DNA of 64,000 nucleotides from Manis javanica. Lineage: Eukaryota; Chordata; Mammalia; Pholidota; Manidae. The stretch covers positions 65,886,001 to 65,950,000 of the forward strand of contig NC_133163.1 in assembly GCF_040802235.1 (NCBI RefSeq), in the 5' to 3' direction. Made by a program: the position numbers and the translations under genes. The notes under the pieces are model-generated. The model saw only the letters and a list, made by a program, of their open reading frames with translations, was not told where the DNA came from and searched no databases. Below are positions 22,241 to 34,566 of this stretch, one piece after another. Numbering within the stretch: the first letter of the stretch is position 1; every line of letters begins with the position of its first letter.

Positions 22241-25040
22241 AGTGAGATATTCACCAATCTCTCTGGCTGACTCACTAACCAGCTGGCTGATTGGCCTTCT
22301 TGGGAGATGGTATTAGAGATTCACTGTTGTCCTCTGTTGCTGGCAGTTTGGACACATTGGACATTTGGAAGTGTCAGTAGTTAGATCAGACTTGGTAAAT
22401 GGGAGTTTGTGTTGTTAGGCTCATGCATGGTCTCCAGCCCTGCCATCATGGTAACTCTGTTTGTGTATTTACTGTGCCAGCACTAGGTAGCTGAAGATAG
22501 AGCCTGGCTGATGTCAGCCATGCAAGTCATCTAATTGTTTAGTGTCTCCATGGCATATGCACTCTGGTGGGCATTAACATTCAGTATAATGATCTTCACA
22601 TTCTGTGCCCACTCCAGTGAATTCCATCCACATTTTTATATTCCAGAAATCCCTGTTTCTAAAATTCCAGTCTTCCTCCTCTCTTATATCCCTTTTGGTC
22701 ATTTGCCAATACCCATGAGTCTGTATATATGCTAACCTTTAGTCCCTTTTCTTTATGTGAAAGTGGATGATCAGGTATACCATCTGAATCTCTTCCCACC
22801 AAGAGGATTTCCTATTAATGTCTGATATCTATTAAGGTCATTCCTAAGTGAAGCTGAGGTGAAACTACAGTCCATTTTTGGTTTCTACCCACATTTCAAG
22901 ATAACCTACTTAAGAACAAACCTAGGTTTTTTTTCTCTGCCATCAGCTGATCATAAGAGTTACCCACCACCTCCCCTCTGCTCTCCCCACAGCCTCCACG
23001 CCCCCACCCCACCCTCCTCAAACACACACCAAGCAGCCTGTATTAGTTTGGGTCCTCTGGGATGCAGACACCAAGAAAGAGTTGGAAATGCAAGATATTT
23101 TTTGGAGGTAACTCCTACCTGGTTAGTATGACATAAATGTGATGTCTAGACACTCAGATCTCTTCAAAATGTATTGTAACAGATGTTAAGAGACTCAAGA
23201 TTGTTCTGAGGTAAAATTATGAATGAATGTTGTCTGCTCCACAGAAATGCAAAATTCTGATACTCTTTCCTTATTGGACTATATTCTCATACTTGCCAAA
23301 TCAATGGACACATAACAAGTACCTGGGGCCTTACTAATCTGCTCTATCAATGATAACATGTCTAGCACTACATCTGTTATTAGGGCTACCACTTGGTTCA
23401 GCTTACAATAAATAGTCTGCAGTTATTCTCCAGGGTCCATCTTGTTTTTTCAGAGGTCAAATTAGTGAATTAAACAGAAATAAGATACAGACTACCACCC
23501 TTTACATTTTTAAGAGTGGCACTAATCTCTGCCACTCCCACCCCTAGGATGGGATAAGGTATTCGTTTCACTATCTTGACTGGAGGTTGTAGATAGTATC
23601 ATAAGCTTTGCTTGGTTTTCCCCACTGAACTAGCTCTTACTCCACAGGCTAAGGATCATGTGGGGGTTACTCCAATCATCAAGTATGTCAATCCCAATTA
23701 TACACTTAGGACCACTCAAATAACCATTGGATGGATTGTGAAAAATATTGGACCCATTATAAGCTGGACTTTGGACAGGATTCCACTTTTTACTTGGTCC
23801 CTGTAAACTCCCATTCTAACAAAGGGGTAGTAATGATACTCTGGGTCTCTACATTTCAAATGTCAACTCAGACCCTGTGTCAAGTATTTCTCAAAATGTT
23901 AGGGTCCTCTTCTTCTGCAAGTGTATGATCACCTGAGTAAACAGGTCATTTTGGGAATAGACAGGAGAAATTTTATGGTATATACTTGCTGGGAAGTTGT
24001 AGGGTCTTTCTTCCTGGAAACTTGTTTACCTTTCTAGTCAGTTGGTTCTGTCTGAACACTGGCTCAGATCAGGAAAGTGATATTTTTAAATTTATTGGAG
24101 AAGCTGCCCTTGGCCTCATTTCTCCATACCTGCTTTAAAAAAAAAAAACTTAGGTGTTAATCACCTCCATTATTGAATGTCCATCTCTTTTGCCCCTCGG
24201 GATGCCATGTTCTATTAACCATCTCCATTTCTCCCTGGTCAAGCCTTCGTGACTACCCCTCCAATCTTGCAGGTCTTTAAGGTAGTTATGGCCTTGTGGC
24301 TTCTGGCAGTTTAGTGCTTTGGGATGCCATCATTCCTATTGCTGTTAATGAGCTCAGTTCTGTAACCACCTCTGTCATTATTTCCAGGCTGCAGCAGAGA
24401 GGAGCCACCAATAAACTCCTTAGTGATACTGGTATCCATCTCACAAGAACATCCCCAGTGGCCTTGGGGAATGCAGGGCTACAGATCTTGCTGAATGCAT
24501 AGATGTTTACATCCTACCTGTCCACCTCACCCACTACTTGATCATTGGCTATAGGTGCCCAGTTATCTTGAATTTAAATGCTGCTAGAGGTAATTCTTCC
24601 TTGAAGACTTAAGCAGTGCACTTCCATGGCTGCCATATTGGACATGGTTTTGAACTGAGAAAGAGGGAACACCAGTGGTTGATGAGATAAGGATCAGGAC
24701 CTACTTGCTCATGCAACTTATTTGGGTCCTCTGGCACTGCTAATGCCCAATCACAGATGAACCACTTCTATATTATAGATGGCTGGTAATCCATTTGACC
24801 TTATGACGGGATGGGTCTGACAGAACCTACTTCATCTCAGTTCTGGCCACATGGGCACTTGATAGCCAATGGTCATTCTGTCTTTTCAAGGGCCCAGCAA
24901 CGTGCTGGGAGCTTTTGAAAGATACATAATTCTCTGCTGCAGATGGCACAGATTGCTCTAAAATGCTAAGAATCTATGCTGTGATTCTCCTATTGGGGAA
25001 TGTCTTTCCCATCATGGATTCTTCCAATACCATTGAATAT
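22240..25040. repeat. Old endogenous-retrovirus-like internal sequence (ERVL class suspected)
   Basis: This ~2.8 kb reads like ERVL internal sequence (ERV3-16/HERV16-like) as I remember it from other mammals. Examples are the stretches around GAAGATAGAGCCTGGCTGAT (22493), GAATTCCATCCACATTTTTA (22620) and GCAGAGAGGAGCCACCA (24393). No pol motif could be read in any frame and no LTRs were delimited, so class and strand are uncertain. A pyrimidine-rich stretch lies at 22970-23035. Confidence 0.4.
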
Positions 25041-25229
25041 GGGCCATTCTAAAAATACAGGTAATTTTTCTAAGACATGTGTTATGGCTTTAGTGTGTAC
25101 ATTTGTTTTCTACTTCATTAGTTGATAGTCTTCTCTACCTGCTGGTAATTTAGGTTTTCTAACATATCACTTAAAACTATAAATCCTGCTTACAATACAT
25201 GCACTCAAAACTAGAATTCTATCTCCAAG

Positions 25230-27340
25230 CATCCCACAATTTAACATCCCACAAGATTTGATATGTGATTTCATTATCTTTTATTTCAAAATATTTTTTT
25301 TTCACCCATGAATTTTTTAGAAGTACATTGTTAATTTACATTTGGGGATTTATTGTGTTAATTTTTATCTTAATTTTAATATAACTAGAAAAAAACTGTA
25401 ATTTTAATCCTTTGAAATTGGTTGAGATTTCCTCATGTAAATATCTGTAGTTATTGTGTATAGATCTATTTTAGGTCCATTATGTCATGTTTGCTTATCA
25501 TGTTCAAATCTTTGATATCTTCACTGGTATTTTTTATTAGTTTGTTCCATCAGTTATGAAAAAGATATGTTAATCTACTGGAATTATGGACTTTTTAATC
25601 TCTCCTTATATTTCTATCATTTTTAAAACTTTGTTTTAATTCTGTTATTAGGTGTTTACAAATCTAGAACTGCTGTTCCTTACTGCTAAATTGAACCTTT
25701 TATCATTATTAAATGTTCTCTATCTCTGGTAATGTTTTATGCCTTACATTTTACTGTCTGACAATAGTATGGCAATACCAGCTTATCAGCATTTGAATGA
25801 CACAGCTTTTGATAAAATGGTTTCTTATCTATTAACATCATAATTTTTCTTTTATTCTATAAATGCAAAATATAGTGACTGATTATTGAAAGGTGAATCA
25901 ACTGTTATTTTCCTTTTAGTATCTTGCTAAATACAAATAATTAAGATTTTGCATTTATATCCACAAAATTGTCTTATAATCATGGTCTTGTTGAATTAGT
26001 TATCAAGAATTATGTTGAGCTCATCCTCTTTTTCAATTATATAAGACTTGTGTTACTTTTTCCTTAAATATTTAGTAAAACTCATTGACAAAGCCATTTA
26101 GGCCTGTGTGTGCGAGTGGACTTTGAAATTACAAATTCATTTTAGTAGGTATCAAACCATTAGTATATCCTACTCTTTAAAGTTTTGGTATGATTTGCTT
26201 TTTGGGAATTTTTCTCTTTTACTCAAATTTTCAAATACATTGACATTCAGTTGTTTATATTACCATATTTTCTCCTTTTAATCTTTCTGTATCCTTATGG
26301 TTTTTGGCATGGCCCTTGTAAATTCTTCTAATTTTGTCATTTTTTAAATTTCCTGACTTCCTTAATTATTTATTTAGAATATTTTATTCAGTGAGGTGGT
26401 TAATATATTTGGATGTACATTTACCAAAACACGTATTTGTATTTGTCTCTGTTCTCAATGTTTCCCCTTTTGTCCCTTTCTTTTTAAGCATTTTTTGTTA
26501 TTCCATTTTTCCTTTCTATTGGCTTCAATTTACTACTGTAAATTGAATTTTTGTTAACTATTATTATTGTTGTTATATTATTGTTAACATTAGATTCACC
26601 CACATATTTACCATTGCTATTACATTTCATACTTTCTTACATATCAACATTCCATCTGGAGATAGTTCTCTTCTGCCTGAAAAACTCTCTTCAGTATTTT
26701 CTAGTTTGAAAATGTTTTTTATTTTACCATTATTATTAAAGGCTAATTATTTTGGTATTGCATTTTAGGTGAAGATCTCATTTCACTGTTGTTTAGGTTG
26801 AGAAAGCAGCTTTTAGTGTAAGCAATACTCTTTTGAAGGTAATTCTTTTTCTCTGATTGCTTTTAAGAGATTTTTTGTCTAATTTTCAGCAGTTTTATTA
26901 TGATATGCTTAGGTATGAACTTTTTTCTTTCTTGCTTGGGATAGATTCATAAACTTTGGATCAGTTTTTTGCTGTCCTGGTAGTTGGGGAAAGATCTCAG
27001 CAATTATCTATTCACAGTGGAATGGGATTTTGTCTGAGTCTACCTCTTTCTCTGCTCTTCTGCAAAGTTCAACTAAATTTATGAGAAAACTTTCCCTCTT
27101 CTTTCTGTATCTTTTATTCCCTCAGTTCTCGTTTTATTCTATTTTCTTCTGACCAGTCTTTCAATTCATGAATTTTATCCTCAGCTGTCTATCATTAGCC
27201 AATCTTTTGAGTTCTTAATTCAGTTTATTTTTCAATTCAGCTAATATATTTCATTCACCTAATTCAGCTATTGTTTTTGGGTTCTCTAACTTCCATTTAG
27301 TACTTTTGTGTATTTTTCCAGTTACCTGCTGAAATTTCTA
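25230..27340 (-). repeat. Ancient LINE-1, 5' half, antisense
   Basis: The T-rich plus strand follows the reverse of old L1M 5'UTR/ORF1/early ORF2 sequence, with segments around CATTTGGGGATTTATTGTG, TACATTTTACTGTCTGACAA and TTTCTGTATCTTTTATTCCC. Strongly diverged; boundaries are approximate. Confidence 0.5.
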
Positions 27341-27344
27341 TCTT

Positions 27345-29436
27345 TTAAATTGAAGTATCATTAATATACAATCTTACATTGGTTTCAAATGTACATCACA
27401 ATGGTTCAACAGTCCCCATGATTAACTTAGATTGTGATTGCGAATTATTGTGCCCTTTTATTCCCATCCCTCCCACACCTGCCCCAACCACTCTCCCTTG
27501 GAACCACTAGTCCCTTCTCAGTGTCTTTGAGTCTAATGCTGTTTTGTGCCTTCTGTTTTGCTTTGTTTTTATATTCCACAATGTTATTTGTCTCTCTCTG
27601 CCTGGCTTATTTCACTGAGCATAATACCCTTTAGATCCATCCATGTTGTTGCAATGGCAGGATTTTTCTTTTTATGACTGAATAATATTCTATTGTGTAT
27701 ATGCACCACCTCTTCTTTATCCATTCATCTACTGAGGCACACTTACATTGCTTCCATATTTTGGCTTTATTCTAGAAATTGCAGCAATAAACATAGGGAT
27801 GCATATAGCTTTTCAAATCAGGGATATTGTCTTCTTCAGGTAAATTCCTAGAAGTGGTATTACTGGGTTAAATGGTTTTTCTACTTTTAGTTTTTTGAGG
27901 AATCTGCTACTGCTTTTCACAGTGGTTGTACCAATTTACATTCCCACCAACAGTGTAGAAGGGCTCCCATTTCTCTATATCCTTGCCAACACTTGTCACT
28001 TTTTGTCTTTTGGGTAATGGCCTTCCTAATTGCATTTCCCTGATTAGTGATGTGGATCATCTTTTCATGTGTCCATTGGCCATCCATATTTCTTCTTTGC
28101 AGAAAAGTCTGTTCAGGTCCTTAACCCATTTTTTAATTGAATTGTGTTTTTTGGGGTCAAGGCTTTTAAGCTCTTAATATATTTTGAATGTTAGACCTAT
28201 TGGATAAATCTCTTACAAATATATTTTCCCATATTGTCAGATGCCCTTTTATTCTGCTGATGGTGTCCTTTGCTGTACAGAAGCTTTTTAGTTTGATGTA
28301 GTCCCACGTGTTCATTTTTTGTTTCCCTTGCCTGAGATGTGTCCAGGAAAAAAAATTGCTCATGTTTATATTCAAGAAGTTCTTGCCTTTCTTTAAGTTT
28401 TATGGTTTCATCACTTACATTTAGGTCTTTGATCCATTTTAAGTTTACTTTTGTGTATGTAGCTGTCCAGTTTTCCCAACACCATTTGTTGAAGAGGCTG
28501 CCTTTTCCCCATTGTATATTCATGGCTCCTTTATCGCATATTAACTGACCATATTTGTGTGGGTTTATATCTGGTTCTCTATTCTGTTCCATTGATCTAC
28601 GGATCTGTTCTTTCACTGTTAACAAATTGTTTTGATTATTGTAGCTTTGTAGTAGAGCTTGAAGTCAAGCAGTATAATTCCTCCAGCTTTGTTCTTTCTC
28701 AGGATTGATTTGGCTATTCAGGGTCTTAGGTGGTTCTATATGAATTTGAGAAGTATTTGTCCTAGTTCATTGAAGAATGCTCTTTGTATTTTGATAGGGA
28801 TTGCACTGAATCTGTAAATTGCTTTGGGCAGGATGGGCCATTTTGATAATATTAATTCTTCCTATCCATGAGCACAGGATAGATTTCCATTTATTATTGT
28901 CTTTTTAAATTTCTCTCATGAGTGTCTACCTCCTTGGTTAGGTTTATTTCTAGGTATTTTATTCATTTTGATGACATTGTAAATGGAATTGTGTTCCCAA
29001 TTCTCTTTCTGCTAGTTCATTTTTAGTATATAGGAATGTAACAGATCTCTGTTACTAACTTTGTATACTGCATCTTTGCTGAATTCAGTTATTAGTTCTA
29101 GTAGTTTTTCTGTGGCTTTTTCTAAGTATAACATCATGTCATTTGCAAATAGTGAGTTTTTCTTCCTTACCAATTTGGATCCCTTTAACCTCTTTGTGTT
29201 GTCTAATCACTGTGGCTAGGACCTCTAGTACTATGGTGAGTAAAAGTGGTGAGAGTGGGCTTCCTTGTCTTGTTCCTGATTTTAGAGGAAAAGCTTTTAG
29301 CTTTTCACTATTACATTGGCTATGAGTTTGTTGTATATGGCCTTTATTATGAGGTACATACACTCTATACCCATTTTGTTGCATTTTTATCATGAATGGA
29401 TGTTTAATTTTGTCAAATGCCTGTTGACATGACAAA
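27345..29436 (-). mobile_element. 5'-truncated LINE-1, antisense
   Basis: Its 3' end (minus strand GATTGTATATTAATGATAC) lies at about 27350. Moving right come the 3'UTR, the ORF2 C-terminal region (around 27600-28650) and an RT piece at 29139-29435 with [20 protein letters not shown] and IQIGKEE. It stops abruptly near 29436, so it is 5' truncated. Several frameshifts are present, including in 28197-28625. Intermediate divergence: older than L1-A/L1-B, younger than the ancient L1 next to it. Confidence 0.8.
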
Positions 29437-30173
29437 TGAAGAAATTCTCCATCTTAATTGTAATGATATTTTAGTCTGTCTTGTTTCTTTTGGTTTTAAT
29501 TCATTTTATCTTGTCTTTGCACACTTGCCTTGTTGTTTTGTGGTGGACATCAAAGTCACAAAACTATGGAAATACTTTGAGGTCTTGATTCCTATCCCCT
29601 GTCCACCTATACCTACAGGAGGCCATCAAAAGTATTGCTCAGCCTCTTAGTTACTTCCTAGAGATTTTCGAAAAAAAAAAAAAACCCAAGGACAAAGTGG
29701 TTCCAAAGAAAGGTTTGTCTAACAAGGTGTTTTTTTCTCCTGCTGTCTGTAATCCTTCAAATTGATATTTTGAAACAATTTTGTCCATTTTTTCTAGGTG
29801 TCTTAAGTTGTAGGGTTGGTCCAAATGACCTTACTTGCATTAGCATAAATTGAAATCCCTTCTTGCTGCTTTAAGCTATTTATATTCTAACTATGTAAGA
29901 ACCTCTTTCTGTGAGATCAATGTATTTTAACAAAGGTGAAGATATGTGGGAACTGTGGTAAAAAATGCTGGTATATTTGGCTTTTTTCCTTTAAATTCCA
30001 TTTGAGTGTTAGGTCCACATAAAATGCTTGATTTTTCTTTTTTGTGGAGGGAGGGCCTGTTATACCAATTTCACTAATATTATTCACTATAATTCATTTA
30101 AAAATGTTACATCAGTCTTCATCCTTGGTCATAATATATTGTCCTTTTCATATGCTGTTACTTTTAATGTGTT
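29437..30173. other. Mostly unassigned; right end is ancient antisense L1
   Basis: 29437-30050 shows nothing recognisable apart from an A run near 29670. About 30100-30173 reads as the reverse of old L1 ORF2 and continues after L1-C at 40810-40990, so it is the left flank of the insertion target. Confidence 0.4.
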
Positions 30174-30187
30174 AAAATGTTGCTTAG
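30174..30187. repeat. Target-site duplication of L1-C, left copy
   Basis: AAAATGTTGCTTAG here matches AAAATGTTGCTAAG at about 40800-40813 with one mismatch. Confidence 0.7.
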
Positions 30188-31139
30188 AGGGTTGGATTCA
30201 AGATGGCACCATGAGAGATGAGACAGAGAACTCCTCCCAAAACCACAGATAGTGTGAAAATACAGTTAATACAACTAACCTTACAACAGCAACAGGAAAG
30301 AAGGCTGCACCAGACTGCATACAGACCTCGAGAACTGAGCAGACCTAACAAAACAGGGTAACATACCATAGGCTTGATCTGGCGGGAACCAGGCCCTTCC
30401 CCCAACCCAGCCCACTGCCGGGATGAAGAGAAATGGAGTGGGGAGGGGTAGAAGCCAGGGACTGCTGAACACATAGCCCTGGAGATCTGCTTTGCAAGCA
30501 GAAACCTAAACTGTGTGGTGCTCTGCAAGATGGGGAGCTGGGACAGGTGGAATGCTTGAGAGACAGTTTCCAGCCATTTGTAGAGGAGTGGATCCACACC
30601 TGGCAGCTCTGGGACAAGAGAAAGGCAAGGGGTCTGAGAGGCTTACTAGCAGTAAGAGGGCTGCTGAAGGGGTGAGGTTTGCACAGAGCTTGCTGCGTGG
30701 GAGAAGGGATAGGGGGACATGGTCACCTGGGCATGCTCTGCCCAGCAGATTGGGAACTTTGAGAAGCTTGAGGCACTTCATCCCCATGGCTGGCTACTCA
30801 GCTCTGAGGCACCCCATTGTGATACGCAGCCTACCAAGCCATCCTCCTAGCCTGACAGCACTGGCTCACAAACCAGCAGTCACTGCACTGGCATCAGGCC
30901 AGTCAGAGGGAGGCCCCACCTACAACAGCTAGAGACGCAAAGCACAGAGGCATACACCTGTGTGTTCAGCCCACTAGCTCTGATACTGGAGACAGGCACA
31001 GCAGACAGGAATCAATAAACAGATCTTTCCTCCCCCCAGGCACCAGCTCAGCTTCCCTATGACCCCCCAACCTCACTCTAGGAGCTGAACAGCTCAAGAG
31101 ACTGGAGCTTCTGGGCACTAGAGGGCACCACACAGAAAT

Positions 31140-31937
31140 ATGAAACATCAAAAGAACATGGTTCAGACCAAAATCTCACAAACCCCAGAAAAAGGGCCAA
31201 ATGAAACTCAACTCACCAATCTTTCTGAGAGTTCAAAATAAAAATCATAAAAATGTTTATGGCAGTACAGAAAAATATTCAGAACTCAGAAACGAATTTA
31301 AGACAGATTCAATCATTAAGAAATTCCATATTTGAAATGAAACATAAAATGGAGGGAATTAAAAGCAGGTTAGATGTAGTAGATGAGATGGTAAATGGAA
31401 TGGAAATTAAAGAGAAATACAAAGAAGCTGAGACAGAGAGAAAAAAGAATCTCTAAGAATGAAATAATATTGAGAGGACTGTGTGACCAATCCAAAGGGA
31501 ACAATATTCACATTATAGGGGTACCAGAAGAAGAAGAGACAGAAAAAGGGACAGAAAGTGCCATTGAAGAGGTAATTGCTGAAAACGTCCCCAATCTGGA
31601 GGAGATAGTCTCTCAAACCACAGAGATGCACAGATCTCCCAACACAAGGGAACAAGGGAAGACAACATCAAGACATTTAATAACTAAAATGGCAAAGATA
31701 AATGATAAAAACAGACTTTTAAAAGCAGCTAGAGATAAAAGATTGCATAGAAAGGAAAAACCCATCAGGCTATCATCAGATTTCTCAACAGAAACCTTAC
31801 AGGCCAGAAAGGAGTGGCATGATATATTTAATGGACTGAAGCAAAAAGGACTTGAGAACCAAGAATACGCTACCCCGCAAGGTTATCATTTAAATTTGAA
31901 GGAGGGATTAAACAATTTTCAGATAAGCAAAAGCTGA
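31140..31937 (+). pseudogene. L1-C ORF1, frameshifted
   Basis: Opens MKHQKNMVQTKISQT but shifts frame near 31220, where the SEKEF-like stretch of relatives is damaged. It continues as 31253-31456 (coiled-coil region) and 31395-31937, which carries ILRGLCDQSKGNNIHIIGVP and the C-terminal block RLSSDFSTETLQARKEWHD. Unlike L1-A and L1-B it has no stop between the RRM-like and C-terminal domains, showing that their shared stop is derived. Confidence 0.8.
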
Positions 31938-32299
31938 GAGAATTTACCTCCCACAAACCATTTCTACACTGCATTTTGGAGGGACTCCTAAAGGTAGAAG
32001 TATTCCTATGGCTAAATACATGTAATCCAAGGGATAGACAAAGAGTACAAAACATGATTTATAACATAAAAAGAATGGAGGAGGAAGAAAAAGGAGGAAA
32101 AAAATCTTTAGGTTGTGTTTGTAATAGCATATGAAGTGAATTAAACTAGACTGTTAGAGAGTAAGGGAATTACCCTTGAGCCTTTGGTAACCATGAATCT
32201 AAAGCCAGGAAGGGCAATAAGTACATACCTATCAATAATCACCCTAAATGTAAATGGTCTGAATGCACCAATCAAAAGACGCAGAGTCACTGAACGGAT

Positions 32300-32314
32300 A
32301 AAAAAACAAGACCC
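32300..32314. repeat. Target-site duplication of L1-B, left copy
   Basis: AAAAAACAAGACCC here pairs with AAAAGCAAGACTC at about 38711-38723 (two differences). Joining the flanks restores the L1-C ORF2 reading across the site. Confidence 0.7.
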
Positions 32315-32954
32315 GGGGATCACAGGAAGATGGTGGTGTGAGTAGTTCAGAGGACATCTCCTCCCCAAAACATATATATTTATGAAAATACAATAAATAC
32401 AACTATTCCTAAAAGAGACACCAGTGGATGCAGTACAACGGCCAGGATACATCTACATCTGTGAGAACTCAACATCACATGAAGGGGGTAAGATACAAGC
32501 CGTGGCCAGGGTTCTTGCTCCCCTACCCAGAACCCGGCAGGAAGAAAGGAGTTGGAATGGGGAGAGAGTGAAAGCCCAGGACTGCTAAACAACGAGCCCT
32601 AGAATTCTGCACCCGGAGCGCAGACACAAGGTGCACGGGGTGCTGGATATTAGAGAAATGGAAAAGCAAAACCTGTGGACAGGTCCCCGCAACTGGCGCC
32701 CCTGAGACAAAAGAAAAGCGAGTGCTTTCTGCAAGTCTTAAAGAGACAGGGACCCCTTGGCTGGACGAAGTCGTCCTGGTACACTTAGCCAGCAGCTGGG
32801 AATCCCAGGGACCCTTAGGCGCCCTAAGCCCTGGGGAGGCAGCGCAGCTCTGAAGCCCCTCATGGCACTAAGCAGCCTGCCAGTCGTTCCTCCAACTGGT
32901 GCGGACCATGACACACTGGCCCAGTAGTGGGAGAGTGGCAGCGCGTGCCGGTGG

Positions 32955-33176
32955 GGGCGCCGGAAGGGACCAGGAGCAGATCGTGTGTGCCAACAGTGCC
33001 AGAAGGGATCAGAAGAGACTTGTGCGAGCCCACAGTAGCAGCAACAAAACAGCCCGGGTGCAGCTCACACGCACCGGCGGCAATGGAGCCAGAGGAGTCT
33101 GGTAGAGGCCCACACAGGAGAGCCCCGCGTGCACCTGCTGCGGAGCCAGAGGGAGCAGGTGCACTCCCAGCAGCCG
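32955..33176 (+). repeat. Shorter GC-rich tandem array in the L1-B 5'UTR (~5 units)
   Basis: Units start near 32956, 32996, 33035, 33079 and 33140 with the core GCCAGA-GGG-CAGGAG seen in L1-A. One unit is enlarged to about 61 bp. The copy number (about 5 against about 9) explains much of the 5'UTR length difference between the two elements. Confidence 0.65.
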
Positions 33177-33487
33177 ACCGGAATCCCAGCCCAATGCACA
33201 GCTGCCTGGGCCAGACCGAAAGGCTGTTGCTGGCACAAAGCTGCCCGGCAGGGGCACCACTATCATGGAGGAGTGCACCTGGCATGCCTGCCACTCCCCG
33301 CAGGGCTCCACACGGCTCTAACGGAGACTCCGCCCACAGCAGCTTAGGGGACTAACCCGGTGGCTCTGCCAGGACTGCAGGTAACTGTCACAGGCAGCGG
33401 AGAAGGGCAAGGCATCCAGCAAGCAGGAAAGGACATTCTTCTGCCAGCTGACACACCCGCAACCTGCCTACAGCCACAGCTATCACC

Positions 33488-34378
33488 ATGAAAAGGCAAA
33501 AAAATTTAGTCCAGTCCAAGATAGTGGAGACAACACCTGAGAGATCTGCAGAGACAGACCTAACCAGTCTCCCTGAAAAAGAATTCAAAATAAAAATCAT
33601 AAACATGCTGACAGAGCTGTAGAGAAATACGAAAGAGCTAAGGAATGAAGTCCGGAGGGAGATTACAGATGTCCGGAGGGAGAATACAGATGTCCAGAAG
33701 GAGATTACTAAAGTGAAACAAATTCTGGAAGGATTTATAAGCAGAATGGATAAGATGCAAGAGGCCATTGATGGAATAGAAACCAGAGAACAGGAATGCA
33801 TAGAAACTGATGCAGAGAGAGATAAAAGGATCTCCAGGAATGAAACAATATTAAGAGAGCCGTGTGACCAATCCAAAAGGCACAATATCCGCAATATAGG
33901 GGTACCAGAGGAAGAAGAGAGAGAAAAAGGGGTAAGAAGTGTCTTTGAATAAATAATTACTGTGAACTTCCCCAAATTGGGGGAGGAAATAGTTGCTCTG
34001 ACTATGGAGACACACAGAACTCCCGAAAGACGGGATCCAAAGAGGACAACAACAAGACACATAATAATTAAAATGGCAAAAACCAAGATCAAGGACAGAG
34101 CATTAAAGGCAGCCAGAGAGAGAAAAAAGCTCACCTACTAAGGAAAATCCATCAGGATATCATCACACTTCTCAACAGAAATCTTACAGGCCAGAAGAGA
34201 ATGGCATGATATATTTAGTGCAATGAAACAGAAGGGCCTTGAACCAAGGATACTGTCTCCAGCACGATTATCATTTAAATATGAAGGAGGGATTAAACAA
34301 TTCCCAGATAAGCAAAAGTTGAGGGAATTTGCCTCCCACAAACCACCTCTACAGGGTATCTTAAAGGGACTGCTCTAG
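33488..34378 (+). pseudogene. L1-B ORF1, several stops, expanded coiled coil
   Basis: Starts MKRQKNLVQSK, like L1-A. In-frame TAG at 33620-33622, TAA at 33950-33952 and TAA at 34139-34141 break it; the last is the same stop as in L1-A. Between residues about 54 and 75 it carries tandem heptads (see 33650-33712) that L1-A lacks. The C-terminal block after the third stop is still readable to TAG at 34376-34378. Non-functional. Confidence 0.85.
33650..33712 (+). repeat. Three tandem 21 bp repeats coding coiled-coil heptads
   Basis: Units 33650-33670, 33671-33691 and 33692-33712 read GTCCGGAGGGAGATTACAG and variants. They encode VRREITD, VRRENTD and VQKEITK, one heptad each, so the repeat keeps coiled-coil register. 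L1-A has the equivalent of about one unit here. Confidence 0.8.
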
Positions 34379-34566
34379 ATGGGAACACTCCTAAGAGCAC
34401 AGAACAAAACACCCAACACATGAAGAACGTAGGAGGAGAAATAAGAAGGGAGAGAAATAACCATCAGACCGTGTTTATAATAGCTTAATAAGCAAGTTAA
34501 GTTAGACAGTAAGGTAGTAAACAAGCTAATCTTGAACCTTCGGTAACCACAAATTTAAAGCCTGCA

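Larger units (their letters stand above)
30188..32314 (+). mobile_element. LINE-1 C, 5' part (host of the L1-B insertion)
   Basis: It starts with TTCAAGATGGCACCATGAG, a YY1-like start typical of full-length L1s, has a 5'UTR to 31139, ORF1 from 31140, and ORF2 from about 32210 until L1-B interrupts it at 32314. Its 5'UTR is unlike that of L1-A/L1-B, lacks the 42/45 bp array, and is more mutated. It therefore represents a different, older subfamily. Confidence 0.8.

Noticed and set aside
30184..30932. Several frames of 60-139 codons on both strands
   Set aside because: Inside the L1-C 5'UTR, which is GC-richer than its surroundings; chance openness.
32860..33355. Open frames of 100-144 codons in the L1-B 5'UTR
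   Set aside because: Same cause as in L1-A: GC-rich repeat units without stops, on both strands.
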